A stretch of DNA of 64,000 nucleotides from Phlegmacium glaucopus (GCA_015039465.1 MU130355.1:33692-97691), one strand, 5' to 3'. Positions 1 to 13,072 are shown, counted from the stretch's first letter. The notes: generated by a model not told the origin, from the sequence alone. Translations and numbers: made by a program.

Positions 1-670
1 GATCGCCCAATATATTCAAATGCACGGGCCATTCTTGACTAGATTCTGTCCCTCAGGCTCCTTCCCTTCAACTAGTCCTCCCACTAGCCAAACGATCCAC
101 CCTAACTCCAACCCCAACAAATGTCTTGACGTCCGTGGAGCCGTTTTCGCAAACGGAACCCCCGTGCAAATGTTAGTACTAATGATTCTTGTCCCTTCAT
201 TTACAACCCTGGTTAACCGAAGGCACCATCGTGTGTACCTTTAGATACGACTGTAATGGCACTGGGGCGCAAAACTGGGTTCTTAATCGTGCAAGTACAA
301 AAGTCCAGGTGGCAGGGACAAATTTCTGTTTAGACGCTGGTTCAAGTACTCCTCTGTCTCCTATATCACTTTATCTGTCGTTTCTAACGCCTTTCGCAGC
401 TCCCGGAAATGGAGTGGGAATGAAGATATGGCAATGTTTCGACAATCTTCCAGCTCAACAATGGGTCTACACGGATGATAACCGCATAGCATTGGAAAAC
501 CAGGGTCAGGAATTTCATTCATTTATATCACTCATATTTATGATGGCTTACCGTCCCTTCTCGTTCAAGGTCAATGCCTTGATTTGACCAACGGCGCGTT
601 GACCAACAGCAACCAAGTGCAAACTTGGCAATGCACCAACTTCAACACAAATCAGATCTGGACTGTATAA
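1..670 (+). CDS. Ricin B-type (beta-trefoil) lectin domain protein, 5' partial
   Basis: The 3' end of a gene entering from outside the window. Joining coding segments across introns 172-244, 346-399 and 505-569 (all GT..AG, frame kept) gives an unbroken beta-trefoil lectin sequence ending at TAA 668-670. Three QxW-type motifs (AQNW, AQQW, NQIW) and three CLD motifs mark the three subdomains. Proteins of this family bind galactose- or GalNAc-type sugars and in mushrooms are usually small secreted or fruiting-body lectins, sometimes fused to a glycosidase. The coding start and any signal peptide lie upstream or in an earlier exon; the ATG at position 20 is probably not the start, because CTAG and CAG acceptor-like sites follow it. 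Family assignment is strong; ligand and secretion are inference. Confidence 0.85.
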
Positions 671-1393
671 ATCGGACACTTTGGTGTGTTTTAGTTTTTC
701 CCCTGAACCAGGACATTCATATTATTTTGCGAATGATGGACTTTTTTTACCTACCTTTTCTCATCTTGGAATGTCCCCATTCTTTGGTTTACGAATGTTT
801 TTGGACAAGGATATCAGTATGACTATCTTGATGGTAGAACGCACTAGTTAAACTAGGGCACAGTACATACTACTACCAAGATGGACTGCAGTGCATGAGG
901 CGTTTTAGTGTGGAGATGTGGTGATTTAGTAATCATGTGATGTTACATCTTGATCAACATCCGCACACAAAAGCTCAACAAAAAACTACACCAGCTGATG
1001 TCAAGTTTAAACTTGGTTTAAACATCTCTTTCTCAACAATTTTTGCGCTGATGTATAGTAAAACTTATTCCCTCTCGGGCTATGTCTTTGTGCGACGTTA
1101 TCAAAGTGCGTTCGACTCTCAGCAGCGGGTCAGCTGCATCCGATAGGAGTCATCATCTAGGACACTCCATGTTCGCAAGTGGCTATCTCCTTTAATTTTC
1201 TCACTCTTCTGGCCACCAAGGGTATGCTGGAATGACACGGAGTTGGTAAAAAAATTTAAGCCATGACAGACTACCTCGCCAACTTTACAAGAGCCTCGGA
1301 TTTGGTGGGGTGCAACGATGCTCAAACTTTCATACTCGAAGCGCAAACTTAATCGACTCTAATTCGCACTTCCTGAGCTTCTAAGACACCTAA
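671..1393. other. Intergenic region, no gene seen
   Basis: Downstream of the lectin stop and upstream of the DUF7330-like gene. Only short unsupported ORFs occur. It should hold the lectin 3' UTR and the promoter of the next gene. I see no repeat or RNA gene. Confidence 0.5.
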
Positions 1394-4300
1394 ATGCCCC
1401 CACCATCGATAGAAACGTAAGTACATTAAGGCCATCCTTGTTGTCTTACACCGCTTAGAAGGTTTTTCCCCGGCTATCTAACACTCTTGACTCTTTTAGA
1501 ATGCGTCGAGTCGCAGTTAGTCAACGAACAATGTACTCTCTGAGGCTGGACAGCGTAGCTGGTAGTGCTAACAGTGGTGCTCCACCCCCGGGTTATACCT
1601 CTCAGCGCGATGCAACCTCCTCTGTTGCCGTGACCAATGACTATGAGGACAGCGACGATGACGAGGCGATGTTGAATAATTCGTCAGCACCGCCTCCCTC
1701 CATGGAGTCATGCAGGGATGCTATCTACACATTACCCTCTCCGTACTCTGCTGAAGACCTGCGGCTCGTCACAACTGAACATACGCAACCTGCAGTAGCA
1801 CCTCACTGCATCCACGGGTATACACATACTCATAGCCAATGCACGCCCATGTCTTCTCCATTCAAAGCTGGATCTCATTCAAACCCTTGTATTCAACGCA
1901 ATGATTTCTCCACCATCACCAATATACCTCCTATTCGCTCAACTCCATATTATCCACCTCACCAACAACGTGAAACGGGGCACACATGTGACGCTCCAAA
2001 TTTTTATGACCCTCATATTCTCTATACCGATAACTTATTGGGTGCTAATGGACAATCCCGTTTTTCTTTACGGCCTTGTCAGCGATCTTCAGCGGAGGAG
2101 CATCCGCCTATATTGCAAGCGGGTAATCAACATCAACATCAACAAACGACACCACCTTACCCCACCATCACTTCCAATGACAATTATGATCTGTCTTCCT
2201 CACCATATCACCATCATCATCAAAACGCTTGCCAGCCTCCATGTGGTGATATACGAATATTGACATATCCCTCCGCGGACGAGGGTGCTTGTGAATATGA
2301 GTATGATTATGAGGGGTACGCGCATGAAGAAGAAGACGAAGAGGCAAAAAGGGGTCGGTCTCCACTGAACAACAAGAGTATGATGAATTCGACTGCTACC
2401 ATTATATCACCTTCGGAAGAACCTTCAGGTTACCAGAGTCACGAATCAGCTCTCCCTCTGATACCTCCTCCGGCTTCACATCATCGTCGGCTAAATCTCC
2501 TGACTAAAGTTAATCGTGAAAGCATGACACTGGGCCCGAGACGAGCTATGGCGACTACCACAAGAGATGTTATTATGAACACGAATTCGCCGAAAACTAT
2601 TACAAAATCTGCTTCAAAGACCCCCACCACCAAGGCTTCAGCCCAGGACCGTTCAACGTTGGTGCCGCTGCCAACCCAAACTCAGCCAACTAACTATGTT
2701 CATCTCTCTCGAAAATGCCGTCCTTCAAAACCTACTTCCAAGTTCTGGGGATGGCAAAGGATACAACCTACTCACATTCCTCCAAGCTCCTCGTCATCTT
2801 CGTCAATAATTACAGGCACGTTTGTCATCGACCCCGAGTTATATATCCCTCCAGGTCTGTTGGACGCTATGGAAGATCCGCTCTTCCGATTATCGTCACC
2901 CGATACCAAAACCGAAAATATAGGCAAAACCTTTTTGCACACTGGTAGGAGGCCCGGCAGTAGGAGAAATAATTTGAGATTGGAAGTTGAGAATGGGGGT
3001 ATTGATGTGGATATCCGTTTGGTTCCTAACGTTTCCGATCGCAGTGGCGTTCCAGCTTGCACTGGGGATAAGAATCGTGGATATATGGACACATTTTGTG
3101 AGGATGATGTGCTTGTACAAGCTCCGGTTAGTGCGAGTGCTACCAGAATCACCTTCAACGGTGTTGGAACTCCTTCACCCACCGAAACATCTGAAAAACT
3201 ACCTCGACCGCCTTCTGATCCTCATCTATCGACATCTTCATCCACGATACCCACGCAAAAAGACCCAGCTCAACCATCCGCTACACGTAAAGAAGATATA
3301 CTTAAACATGCAGTTGCGCAAACCTCATCTACTAAGCGCGATAGAAAATGGACTGGGCCAACTACAATCGATCTGCGAATAAAGCAATCTCACAGGAGCT
3401 CAAGCATGCCACTGAGTGATTCGGTGAAAATAAAGCGAATCACTGGCTCTATTCCATCGCCTTTGATCGCGCGTATTGTGAGTTCTAGCGTCGTCTCTGG
3501 TGTTATTAGCTTCAAAAATATTTCGTTCTGCTCGCCTCAAGTTTTGATTGTCTCTTTCCTTTTCTCTCTCTCAGGTTCCAATATCGATATAATGTATAGC
3601 TAATGACTTTCACCAAAAATAGCATGCTCCGAATCCAAGGCCTCCTTTTCATCTCTTTGCTTCCACAATCGATATTCCCAATCCTAATAAAGATTCTATC
3701 ACTATCGCAAAACGTACCTCTGCCCCACAAGTGCCTTTTCCTACATGTGAACAACAACAGGAAAACCAGTTACGAACTTCCTCTCCAATTCCTATGGCTA
3801 CTCCGATTCTGAATAATGAAGTTTCGGAACCTAGTAAACCTGCTGCTATGAACCCACCACGTCGTACAAGGTCTTTATCCAAATATTACCGTCAAGGAGT
3901 TTCATCCCATGGTACGGTCGTCGCACCTCATGCACCATCTTCTTCCCTACCCGCTTCCTCCTCGCCCCTATACCTCCATCTCCCACGTACGTTCCGTGGA
4001 CCGCTCACGATCCACATATCATCTGGTAATATTGATGCTCGTCTTCAACTTTCGGAGGGGTTGGAGAAGGAGGTAGCGTTGATTAGAGAGAGCGAGTTTG
4101 GGAGGGGATATTTTGTTGGTGGGCTGGGATGGAATGTGAATGGAGATGAAGATGAAGATGTGGATGAAGAGAAGGATGAAGAGATGGGTAGGGTGCGAGG
4201 AGAACGAGATGGAGTGGAGGAAGATGGAGATAATAATATTAACGAGACCATCCTCATTCATTCCGAGCAGAAAGTAGCAATGCACCGCGAAATCGAAAAA

Positions 4301-4537
4301 CCACAACGCTCTAATGTTAGTCCAGACAACAAGAATACCCTGGGGGTAGATGGGTCGCCAATTTCATCATCACTACCAGGAAAAGAAGAATGGTATGGTG
4401 ACCGAATCGAAATTCTAGTTGGTTCTGGAGAGGTGTATCTTCAGTTTGAAGATGAGGTTGATCCGTTTAGAAGTAGTAGAAGTTCACGTAAAGAGGTTGG
4501 GTTTTGGAAGAGATTAGGGCTATTTAGGTTTTTCTGA
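1394..4537 (+). CDS. DUF7330-like protein with disordered N-terminal half (971 aa)
   Basis: Three exons: 1394-1416, 1500-3477 and 3623-4537. The first donor is GTAAGT with a CTAAC branch; the second is GTGAGT with a CTAATGAC branch 15 nt before the acceptor. Total 2916 nt keeps one frame, so the apparent stop at 3601-3603 is intronic. The first ~420 residues are Ser/Pro/Thr/His-rich and probably disordered. A folded part begins near FVIDPELYIPPGLLDA and continues through NLRLEVENGGIDVDIRLV (exon 2). It resumes in exon 3 with FRGPLTIHISSGNIDARL and GDRIEILVGSGEVYLQFEDE, a beta-rich repeating pattern I associate with the basidiomycete DUF7330 domain. A Glu/Asp-rich insert lies between the last two strands. 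Function is unknown. The domain name is from memory and should be treated as probable. Confidence 0.75.
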
Positions 4538-4874
4538 GGATGGGTTGGAGGGTCTGCAGAGCAAGGTCGAATATACATAGAGCTAAAGTTTACTACTCGA
4601 TAATTATAAACTTGATGGAGACGTAGAGAGCAATCTTTTTTGAAAAAAATAAGTTAATTCCGTTGAACAAGAACTGACAAGAGAATTGCAAGATGAAGAA
4701 AACAAAACAGAGGGCATGCAGGGAAGGGGAGCGGGGGGTTACGAAACAAAAAAGACAACTACATAATATAAGCAAGTATATATAACAAACCAAACGCCAT
4801 CATCATTAACGCCATCATCATCATCAACAACATCAACATCTCCCGCTCACATCTCCTCCCTAGTAAATAACCTA
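4538..4874. other. Convergent intergenic region (3' ends)
   Basis: Short AT-rich spacer between two convergent genes, with a trinucleotide-like ATC/CAT run near 4797-4836. It presumably holds both 3' UTRs. No gene is supported. Confidence 0.5.
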
Positions 4875-7800
4875 TCAACTCCCAGACGTCGAAGAAGGAA
4901 CCGAACTCCCCGAAGCGGATTGGGAAGCCGAAGCCGAAGCCGAAGACGAAGGCGCAGGTGGCGTAGAATGAGACGCAGGAGGCATAGGCAACACAGGTCG
5001 GGAACGTGAACGACTAACAGGTGGACGAGAAACAGGTAAACCACACGATATACCAACCGTATACGCTGATTGAAGTTGGAATTGGTTGTTACGATATGGG
5101 TATTGTTGTTGATACTGCTGTCGTCTGTTAGCAGCAACGCTGGGGTTGGTGTTGCTAGTGCTATTATTATTGATGTTGTTGCTGTTGCTGGTGGTAGCGC
5201 CTTCATGTCCAAGTGAACTTCCACGTCTATTGTGCTTGGGTTTCTTCTGCTGTAATGAATCGCGATGCGATGAAAAGGGACCTCCAGGTGGTTGTGTTAT
5301 CAGAGGAATAGCTGGTGGTGGTAGTGGTTTAATGCTCGGATGCAACATGGACGTACTCCCTCCTCCTTGTATTGCTGTTGATGTTGATGTTGTCCCACCA
5401 ACCCTACTACCGCCGCCACCGGTGGTATGAACAGTAAAAAATCGGCTAGATTCAGGTGGTGAACTGCTCATACGCTCCTCACCATCACCTCCCGTCACCT
5501 CCTGCCTTTTTCCCTTTCCTTGCTGCTGCTGCTGCTCCATCTTAAACCCTGCCTCCACCCCAACCTCAACCTCAACGTTCACATGCACATGCACATCAAC
5601 CACCCCAACCCCATCATCGTCATCTGGATCCAAATCCACACCTCCACCTCCACCAGTACCACCTTCACCAGCAGGAAGACTGATATCCAAAACTTCCATC
5701 TCGTCAAACGGAATCGAACCTTGATGATGATGATGATGATGACCCAAGTTCGAATGTGGCGCGCCAGCTATACTCGTCACAGTAGTGAATGTTATCAATG
5801 AAGTAGGATTTACGACTTTGATTTTAGAAGTTGACGATGACGTTGACAGTTGCTGCTGTTGATGGTGTTGTTGAAACGGTGTAGGCGAACCCCCACCCCC
5901 ACCAACCCCACCACCACTACGTCCTCTACTAGTAACCTCCTCTAAAGCCGCAGAAACAGCGCCCGCAAACCCCCTAGTAGTCTTCCTAGTACCACTAACA
6001 TGCGATTTCCTCCCTCTCTCAGGTGAAGAAGCTCGCGTATTGGGTATAGACGCAGGTGCCGAACCAGATTGCGAATATGAATGGAATGGAGAATAAGTCG
6101 CCGTCGTCGTCGTCGCAGCAGCAGCAGCAACAGAAGCAGAAACCGAGTTGAAATAATCTATAGCCGATTTAGATGGTTTCTTTTTAGGTTCAACAAGTTC
6201 ATGAGGTTGAGATTTTGGTTTTTTCTTGTCGTTGTTGTTGTCCTTCGTCCCTTCTCTCTTCTTCACCTCCTTCCTCGAACTCGTCCCCGTACTCGTACTC
6301 GCAGTATCCACTCCCTTCTGTCGCTGCCTCTCAACCCCACCACCACCAACATTACCAATAGGAGACGGCTTCCTGTTAAACGGGATACAATGAGAAACCA
6401 TCATGGACATCATAACAGGAGAAGAAGGTCTAGATCGTTTTTTAGGATGACTCTTCGAGCTTCCTTTTCGGTTTCCCGTCTGCGCCTGTCCCTGGTTCTG
6501 CTCCTGTTGTTGAACGTGTATCGTCGGAGTAACAGATGGAGGAGGAGAAGATGGAGGAGAAGATGGTGGTGGCGGTGGCGGTGCCCTATAACTGTATCTA
6601 AATGATCTCAGTTGAGTTTTCCGAGCTCTTTTCCTATCTTTCCTCGTTGAATAAGGATTAGAATACGAGTTTGTTGACGAGGCAGACGAAGGGGATGCAG
6701 AGGGGGAATGGGGAGAGGAATGGGAATGTGCAGATGCAGATTGGATTAGAGATGAAAGAGTCGTTGTAGAATCGAGTACATCTCTCGCGCCTCCTCCTGC
6801 TGTTATATCACCAGTGCTGGTGCTGGTGGTAGTGCTGCTAGTGGTGATGGACAACGCAGTACCAGCACCTCGTATCGTATCTCCTCTTCCTCTCCACCTC
6901 CTACTCCTCCTTCTCCTAACCCTCCTCACACCTTCATCCTCATCCTCATCGTCATCTTGATCTGTAAGAGCTGCAAATTCGACTTCAGAACTAGCAGCTG
7001 AATCATCTCCCATTCCCTCTCCTAACCCTTTTCTTTTTCCTCCAAGTACAGTACCACCACCAAATGGACCGTAACCACCATAACCATGCGCAGACCCACC
7101 ACCACCGCCTCCCTCTGTATCACTGCTCAAATTCCCTCTCGAATCAGGTCTCGCATACCTAATCGGAGAGGGACTCCTTCCACCACCCCAACCATCTTCA
7201 ACATAACCAAAAACACCACCATCTCCTCCTTCATCACCTACGTATTCACCTACATGATCGCCAGGAATATGGTTGTTGTTGTAGATGAGACCTGTGAAAG
7301 GAGCGGTATGTGGGGAAATGGGGTTTTTGGGAATAGAAGCGGGAGGGATGTGAACACTTTTAATGCTCCTTCTACTCCTGTTACTCCTCACGCTTCTTAC
7401 GCTCCTTGTACGTCTCCCACCTGCACTCCTCGTACTCCTCCCACCCGGACTCACACCGCCACCGCCACCACCAGTACCTATCACCCATCCCCCAATACTC
7501 GTTCTAGCACTACCGCTACCACTAGCCGTACCAGTACCAACACTGATAGGCGAAGATAGCGACAGCGGATGTAAATGTATTCTTGAATCAGCACTGAACA
7601 ATGATGAATGGCTTGGCGATAATTGAGTTGGTGACGATGACAATAATGGTGATATGCGTTTTGGATTTGAATGTGATGTGGGAGAGGACATGTAAGATAT
7701 TGGAGATGGAGATGGAGATGGCGACTGTGATAATTTGATGCTGGGCGATGAAGCGGAAATAACTGTTGGTGTAGAGTCATATATGTTGGTTGTCGTTGCT

Positions 7801-9295
7801 AGGCTAGGACTGATGGTGTTTTCGTTGATGTTGGTTATGAGTTTCAATACTGGTAATTGTGGTTTCCTCCGTTCTCGTCCAAGCAGCTCCTGCGGCGCCT
7901 CCTGTCCTTGTTGTCCTTGAGAAACGACAACTCCGAAGAGAGGAGAACCAGGTATCTGTAGCGACAACTGTAGTCTCTGCTTTGGTCCACTGCCACTTCT
8001 AGGACCAACGACAGAAGGTCTGACGATAACACTATCAGTTGTTGATATTGACATTGGTTGTCTTGGTGGTGGTGGTGATCTGGTTGCGGCTATGGTGTTT
8101 ACGGGACTACTGGCCAATCTACCACGACTCATGGTTGAGCTAGGTTTAGAGTCAAAAGTCGGGCTGAGAAAGGTCGTAGGGGGGCTGTGATAGGGCAACG
8201 AAGTGAATGTTGGACGGTTATTAGTCGTAGTCGTAGTAGTCGCATTTGCAGCGCCAGCAGAACCACCAACATCGCTACTATCTCCTCGGTCCCTCCTAGT
8301 CCCACCCTGAGTCTGACTCTGTACACGATTCGGAACCTGACTCTGCGTACGGCCTTGACCTTGAGCAGAAGAGGTAGAAGTGGACCCAGAAGGCGGACTG
8401 GAAACGGAAGGCAATCGAGAAAACGACAATGCCAACGGTACAGGTATCTGTGCAGAAGACGGAGGAGGAGGAGTCGTTCTCATCCTTGTGTTTGTCAAAG
8501 TGAGGTCTAACGACCTTTCTCTCCTTATCCCCAGCCTCGTCGCTGAATGAGACCTCGACCGTGAAAATGGAGTTTGGATTGAGCTTGGTGGACCAGAAGA
8601 GAAAGCGAAAGTCGAGCTAGTGGCGGAGGCTGAAAAGGCACTAGAGCTGGAACCGGAATTTGTCGCAGAGGCGGATGGAAAGCCAAAGGTAGATGCAGAA
8701 GAGGGTATATGCACCGACATTGTTACTCCTGTTGTAGCAGTAGCTGGCATCTGACGACGAGGAACGGCTGTTGAGAATCTGGGATATGAGCCTGTCGATT
8801 TATAGCCTGATGATGTTGTAGAGGCAGGAGTTGTGGCAGAACCAGCCGGTCTCTGAGCATTAAGATCTACAGGCCTCGAAGCCCATGAGGTAGGTATTGG
8901 TTGTTGACTATGATTAATGTTGGCTGAAACCGAAAAAAAAAATCGTAAAAAAAAAAACGTTGCAAGAGATTGAATCAGAAAACCGCAAACGAACCAGACA
9001 CAAAGCCTTGACTACTCGTTCTAGCTCTTTTAGAAGGTAAAAAACCTCTAGATGAAGGTAAATGTAGAGTTTGTCTGATAGGAGAGGAAGGTGATGATGA
9101 GGATGTAGCAGATGGAATTAGAGGAGGATGAGGGATTTGAGGTAAAGGGCGTTTATGAGTATCATCTGGTGGTAGAGATGGGGAGCCTGGAGCTGAATGT
9201 GTTGGTGAAGGTAGACAAGGTAGAGGACGAGGCTCGCTGTTCCTTGGACCTCGAAGCCTGGATGACTCTGGAAAGCCAGAGACTGACAAGGCCAT
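4875..9295 (-). CDS. Low-complexity Ser/Gly/Pro/Thr-rich protein of unknown function (1449 aa)
   Basis: Two exons on the minus strand: 9295-8995 and 8923-4875. The intron at 8994-8924 has a GTTCGT donor and TTTCAG acceptor; joined exons total 4350 nt in one frame. The start is the ATG at 9295, only 91 bp after the stop of the next gene, so a further upstream exon is possible. The protein is almost entirely biased sequence: Ser-rich tracts, poly-Gly, poly-Gln, a His run, basic RRRRSRRWRGRG-like patches, Asp/Glu clusters and an alternating VHVHVNVEVEVGVEAG stretch near the C terminus. I see no signal peptide, membrane segment or enzyme motif. Ser/Pro/Arg-rich bias suggests a phosphorylated scaffold or regulator, but that is a guess. 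Long ORFs on the opposite strand here are shadows of the repetitive codons. Confidence 0.7.
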
Positions 9296-9385
9296 TGATG
9301 TGGTTCGAAACCAAAGAACATTGACAGAGGGAATCAAATCACACAGCCATACATGTAGTTATGGTGACAAGCGCCAATCAAACAT

Positions 9386-10895
9386 TCATAATACACTAGT
9401 AGCAGCTCTTATAGCTTGTAATACATCCTCAACTAAATCTTCTTCCTCCTCAACACCAACACTCAGTCTTATCAAATTCTCTCCAATACCAAGAATCTCT
9501 CTCTCCTCCTCAGGTATACTCCCATGAGTCATCTGAGCAGGATGTTCCGCTAAACTCTCCACACCACCTAAAGACTCCGCAAGCGTAAATAGACGCATAG
9601 ATGTTAAGAATCTATCCGCTTCTGATATCCCTCCTCGTATCCGGAAAGATACCATACCACTGAAAGGGAATCCTGAAGACGGAGGTTCCTGGAGATCTTC
9701 TGATGCTCCAACCCCCTGTTGTCGTTGTTGTTGTATGAATCGACGAGCATGCGGACTGAGAACATTCCATGCAAGTTCATATCTCCGTTTAGAGACCTCC
9801 GTATTGCCTGGTAATCCAGGGTATATAACCTCTTCGACACCTGCACTATCCTGTAATGCCCGAGCAACGGCAAGCGCATTAACTCCGTGTTGTTTCATCC
9901 GTAAGTGAAGTGTTTTAGCACCCCGTTGCGCTAGCCAACAATCATACGGACTAGGTACAGCTCCGATTGCATTTTGCAAGAATCGTAGTTTCTCAACCAA
10001 CGCAAGCCGACTGGAAGGAAGGATAAGTGCCCCCATAACGACATCAGAGTGACCGTTGATGTATTTGGTCAGAGAGTGTAAAACGATGTCGGCACCGAGC
10101 AGGAGCGGAGAGGAATAAAAGGGGGATAAGAAGGTGTTGTCTACTAGAACGAGCGGTCTAGATGGATGCGAACGGGCGAGCTTCGCAATGCGTTTGATAT
10201 CTATGAGACGTAAAGTAGGATTCGTTGGTGACTCAATCCAAATAAGCTATAACATATTATCATATCAGACATATCGTTCTTTATAAATTTGTTGTTGTTA
10301 ACATACCTCGGTGTTTTCACGGAAAGCAGCCAAAATTTCATCATCACCAGCATTCTCCAAATCCAAAAAAGTAGCTTCTAATCCTTGATTTTCCGCAGCT
10401 ACCCGGCGAATATACCGAAAAGTACCTCCATAAACATCATTCACCGAAATGATATGAGCATTTGGTCCTAGCGATTGTAAAACCGTAGCAGTAGTGGCTG
10501 ACCCTGACGCAAAAGCCAAGGCATGAGCACCACCAGATTCAAGCGAAGCTAAAGTAGCTTCGAGTGCATTCCGATTAGGATTTCCAGAACGAGAGTATTC
10601 AAAACCCTATACATCATTAGTCAAAAAGGGGATACAATATATCAAAACAAAAAACAAAAAAGTATAAGGAGGAAATTACCTTGTGTATACCGATAGAGGT
10701 TTGCTTGTACGTCGTGCTTAGAGATATAGGAGGTATCACTGCACCCGTTTCTTCGTTAGCGTCTGAACCTACGTGCACTGCACGCGTTCCAAAGCCGTCT
10801 ATATGTTTCTTGATTCCTTTGATAGGAGTAGTAATGCCATTGGTATGAGTTATGCCCTTGGCGATAGGCGTTATTATATCAAGAGCTGGCGACAT
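9386..10895 (-). CDS. CYS3: Cystathionine gamma-lyase (PLP-dependent), 458 aa
   Basis: Exons 10895-10680, 10606-10307 and 10246-9386, joined by introns of 73 and 60 nt with GTAATT and GTATGT donors; the sum is exactly 459 codons. The enzyme splits cystathionine to cysteine, 2-oxobutyrate and ammonia in reverse transsulfuration, in the cytosol. It shows the Cys/Met-metabolism fold-I signature: GFGTRAVHVGSD near the N terminus, PPISLSTTY, YSRSGNPNRNALE, FASGSATT, the VDNTFLSP strand, and SLTKYINGHSDVVMG carrying the PLP lysine. The C-terminal part has SLGGVESLAEHPAQMTHGSI. A C-terminal insert with a Gln-rich stretch (QQQRQQG, within exon 3) lengthens it compared with typical ~400-aa enzymes. 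Close relatives such as cystathionine gamma-synthase share these motifs; the SLGGVESLAEHPAQMTH motif and compact N terminus favour the lyase. Confidence 0.88.
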
Positions 10896-11160
10896 ATGGG
10901 ATGATGATGATGATGGGCGGGAAAAGGGGGTGAAAGAGGTTTGGTGGTAGAATGAGAGTGTAAGCGAAGTCTTTAGGATTTATCAGCCCCCCTTCATATA
11001 TATACGTATAGACAAAAAAAGGCGGTTTCAAATTCAACCACACGGTGTTGTGTTCATTTGTAAAGGTAATCGTGGAACAGGGTTCATTGCTCAAGATGGC
11101 GAATGGATGACGACAGCGTGGTGACCAATCAAATAACGTGACCGGCTTTCCCATTTTCGT
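10896..11160 (-). promoter_or_regulatory. Probable promoter of the cystathionine gamma-lyase gene
   Basis: Upstream of the ATG at 10895. An AT-rich TATA-like run (CATATATATACGTAT, 10994-11008) lies about 100 bp from the start. A CCAAT box (11123-11127, + strand) is followed within 10 bp by AACGTGACC. No experimental support; motifs are read directly from sequence. Confidence 0.4.
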
Positions 11161-11639
11161 TGATTAGGCGCTGTCATCTCTCTGTAATACACACACGCTG
11201 CCAGCGGCTTCTTATCGAATTATGTTTAACAAGGAACGGAATTCCTTTGGATAACGTATCATATGGCACTTCGATAGCTCGTCCCCGGACCAAACTGCAA
11301 TTTAGTTATGGAACTGTCAAAAAAGGTCATCCGACTTCTGTCGCAAGCTCCGAGACGGATTCCAGAACTCGAGAGGGGCATCCGATGAGCTCGAGGGGTC
11401 TTGTTCTACCAGGGGTCTTTTTTGCTATTATTCCTAGCTGTCGATGGTTACTTTGCCTACCCTAACTGGAAGCGCAAACTGACAAGCTCCGAAATGGGTA
11501 TTTGACTTTTGGTGGGAGTGCCCTGTATGCTCAGGTTCATCATATGACTTGGGGAAGAAAACAGTCCACGAATAACGTGATATGAACAAAAAAGGGTACT
11601 AACGCAGTCCTGTATTGGAAACAGTCAAGTTCACTAAAA

Positions 11640-11835
11640 GGGTCCGGCCGATATCGAACTTATTTAATGTCTTCGCCGCCCTCGCGTCTCTCAGGATGTT
11701 CAATTTCTTAGGACTAGCCATGAGAACTCTGAACCTACCCAACGTCTACCCTAGGATTGTATTTTTGCTTTGTGTCATGATCGACGACGTTGAACGTTGA
11801 ACGTTGAACGCGCAACGCTGTGATGGGCTACGGCA
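11640..11835 (+). repeat. Dispersed repeat fragment A
   Basis: Matches 47582-47775 in the opposite orientation. Shared blocks include CGCCCTCGCGTCTCTCA, TTGCTTTGTG and CGCTGTGATGGGCTACGG, with small indels between them. The origin is unknown; the copies look decayed. Confidence 0.6.
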
Positions 11836-11842
11836 TCACTAT

Positions 11843-12110
11843 TGTATTCAGGATCCTATGCCTAAATTCTTCGAGCAAGGGTTAGATGCCTCTCGCCTTT
11901 GAAAAGAGAAGAGATTTCTCGACCATATACTGCCGTTCTGTTTTCAAGACGCCTGAAAGGCTAACCGCTCAACAGTATATCAACTAACGCCCTCCGAACG
12001 TGCGAGCCAAATCTTCCCATTCCTATCCCATTTTCTTCATGGACCATAGCGACTTGGGCTGAAAAATACGAGGTCAATCCGCGCGCGTCGTGAGAATAAA
12101 AGTGCATCTG
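11843..12110 (+). repeat. Dispersed repeat fragment B
   Basis: Similar to 24369-24545 and partly to 22322-22375. Shared words include ATTCTTCGAGCAA, GGTTAGATGCCTCTC and TGGACCATA. In the other two places it lies in the spacers of the duplicated NACHT units, so this may be an old fragment of that spacer. Confidence 0.55.
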
Positions 12111-12550
12111 GGCAGTCATAGTTCTTCTCTCTAGCCTTCCTCTTCAAGGTTTAAAGAGTCGACTGTCCCCAAGCTAAACGTGCCGCACAACCCTCTTACC
12201 GATTAAATTTAAATGTGTTGTACATATTTAATGATGGTAAGACTGTTTTTGTGACGAAGGGATAGCAAGCACATGTCTTTATGAGGATACAGATAGAATA
12301 CTGAATGTGAAATCCAGATAGAAAGTGGAGGAAGTAAACAGAAGAATACATATTCTTGATCCTTTTCCTCATCAACAGGTCATTGTCAAAAAAAGCATAT
12401 CGATGCAATATTTAGAACCTTTGATAAAATTTCACAAAATACAGATTTATAGCAGCAGAGTTGGAGTAATGAAAATGACATCCAGGAGAGCATCAATGCT
12501 CAGGTTGAACGTTTGACATTGTCAGGATGGGCTTAAACCAACAAGAATAA

Positions 12551-12880
12551 TCAGAGGCCGTTGGTTGAGAAAATATAATCCAACATACAAAGGCAATGTT
12601 CAACAAGCGTTTTGAAGAGTGCAGACTGGAATGCTGTTTTTTCAGACGGATCCCCTAGCTCTTTCAGAGCAATCTCCACCTTCTCCTCCATGGCGGTTTC
12701 CACATATATTCCAAAAGCCTTGTGAAAGGCATCAATGAAGGAGACAGATGCAGACTGGTACCAAAAGGAATTCTCCAAACAAATGATAAGTGCTGCATGA
12801 TGCCAAAAAATGAAAGATGAGTGATGAGGATGAGTGATGAGGATGGATAAACACAGGAAATAAACCCAACAGACCAGCAA
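12551..12880 (-). CDS. Exon-like fragment, possibly the 3' end of the neighbouring GTPase gene
   Basis: An open minus-strand reading of ~109 codons ending at 12551. The first ~35 residues look non-coding, but the rest (from SFWYQSASVSFIDAFHKAFG through EEKVEIALKELGDPSEKTAF to LVEHCLCMLDYIFSTNGL) has the amphipathic helical character of a real C-terminal exon. It lies downstream of the minus-strand GTPase gene, on the far side of the minisatellite. My inference is that it is a terminal exon of that gene or of a decayed relative. I cannot trace continuous splicing across the array, so it could also be a separate remnant. Confidence 0.35.
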   Translation of the reverse strand: MLVCWVYFLCLSILITHPHHSSFIFWHHAALIICLENSFWYQSASVSFIDAFHKAFGIYVETAMEEKVEIALKELGDPSEKTAFQSALFKTLVEHCLCMLDYIFSTNGL

Positions 12881-13072
12881 ACAAGGTCAAGGAGGGTTTC
12901 TGATTTTAATTAGCATTTGTCACTGCATTGGGGGGAAAAGCTCTACTGACATCAAACATTTTCTGCATGAACATTGTAACTTTCTTGGTATTCTGTGATT
13001 GAGGGAAGAAATAATGAGGTTCAGTGCAGGTGGTGATATTAGGATTATGACTATACAAAAAAAAAGGAGAGG

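Larger units (their letters stand above)
11161..12550. other. Gene-poor region with degenerate repeat fragments
   Basis: No convincing gene. It contains two stretches that recur elsewhere in the window (listed separately) and short tandem words such as GTTGAAC repeated near 11788-11810. ORFs of 60-100 codons here lack splice-consistent extension or recognisable motifs. Confidence 0.5.

Noticed and set aside
3601..3603. Stop ending the DUF7330-like gene at 3603 and a separate gene from 3731
   Set aside because: The GTGAGT donor at 3478 and CTAATGAC branch before 3622 join the two parts in one frame, and the folded domain spans the junction.
5146..8510. Several plus-strand ORFs of 90-170 codons (Leu-, Arg- or Thr-rich)
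   Set aside because: They are antisense shadows of the repetitive codons of the 1449-aa minus-strand gene.
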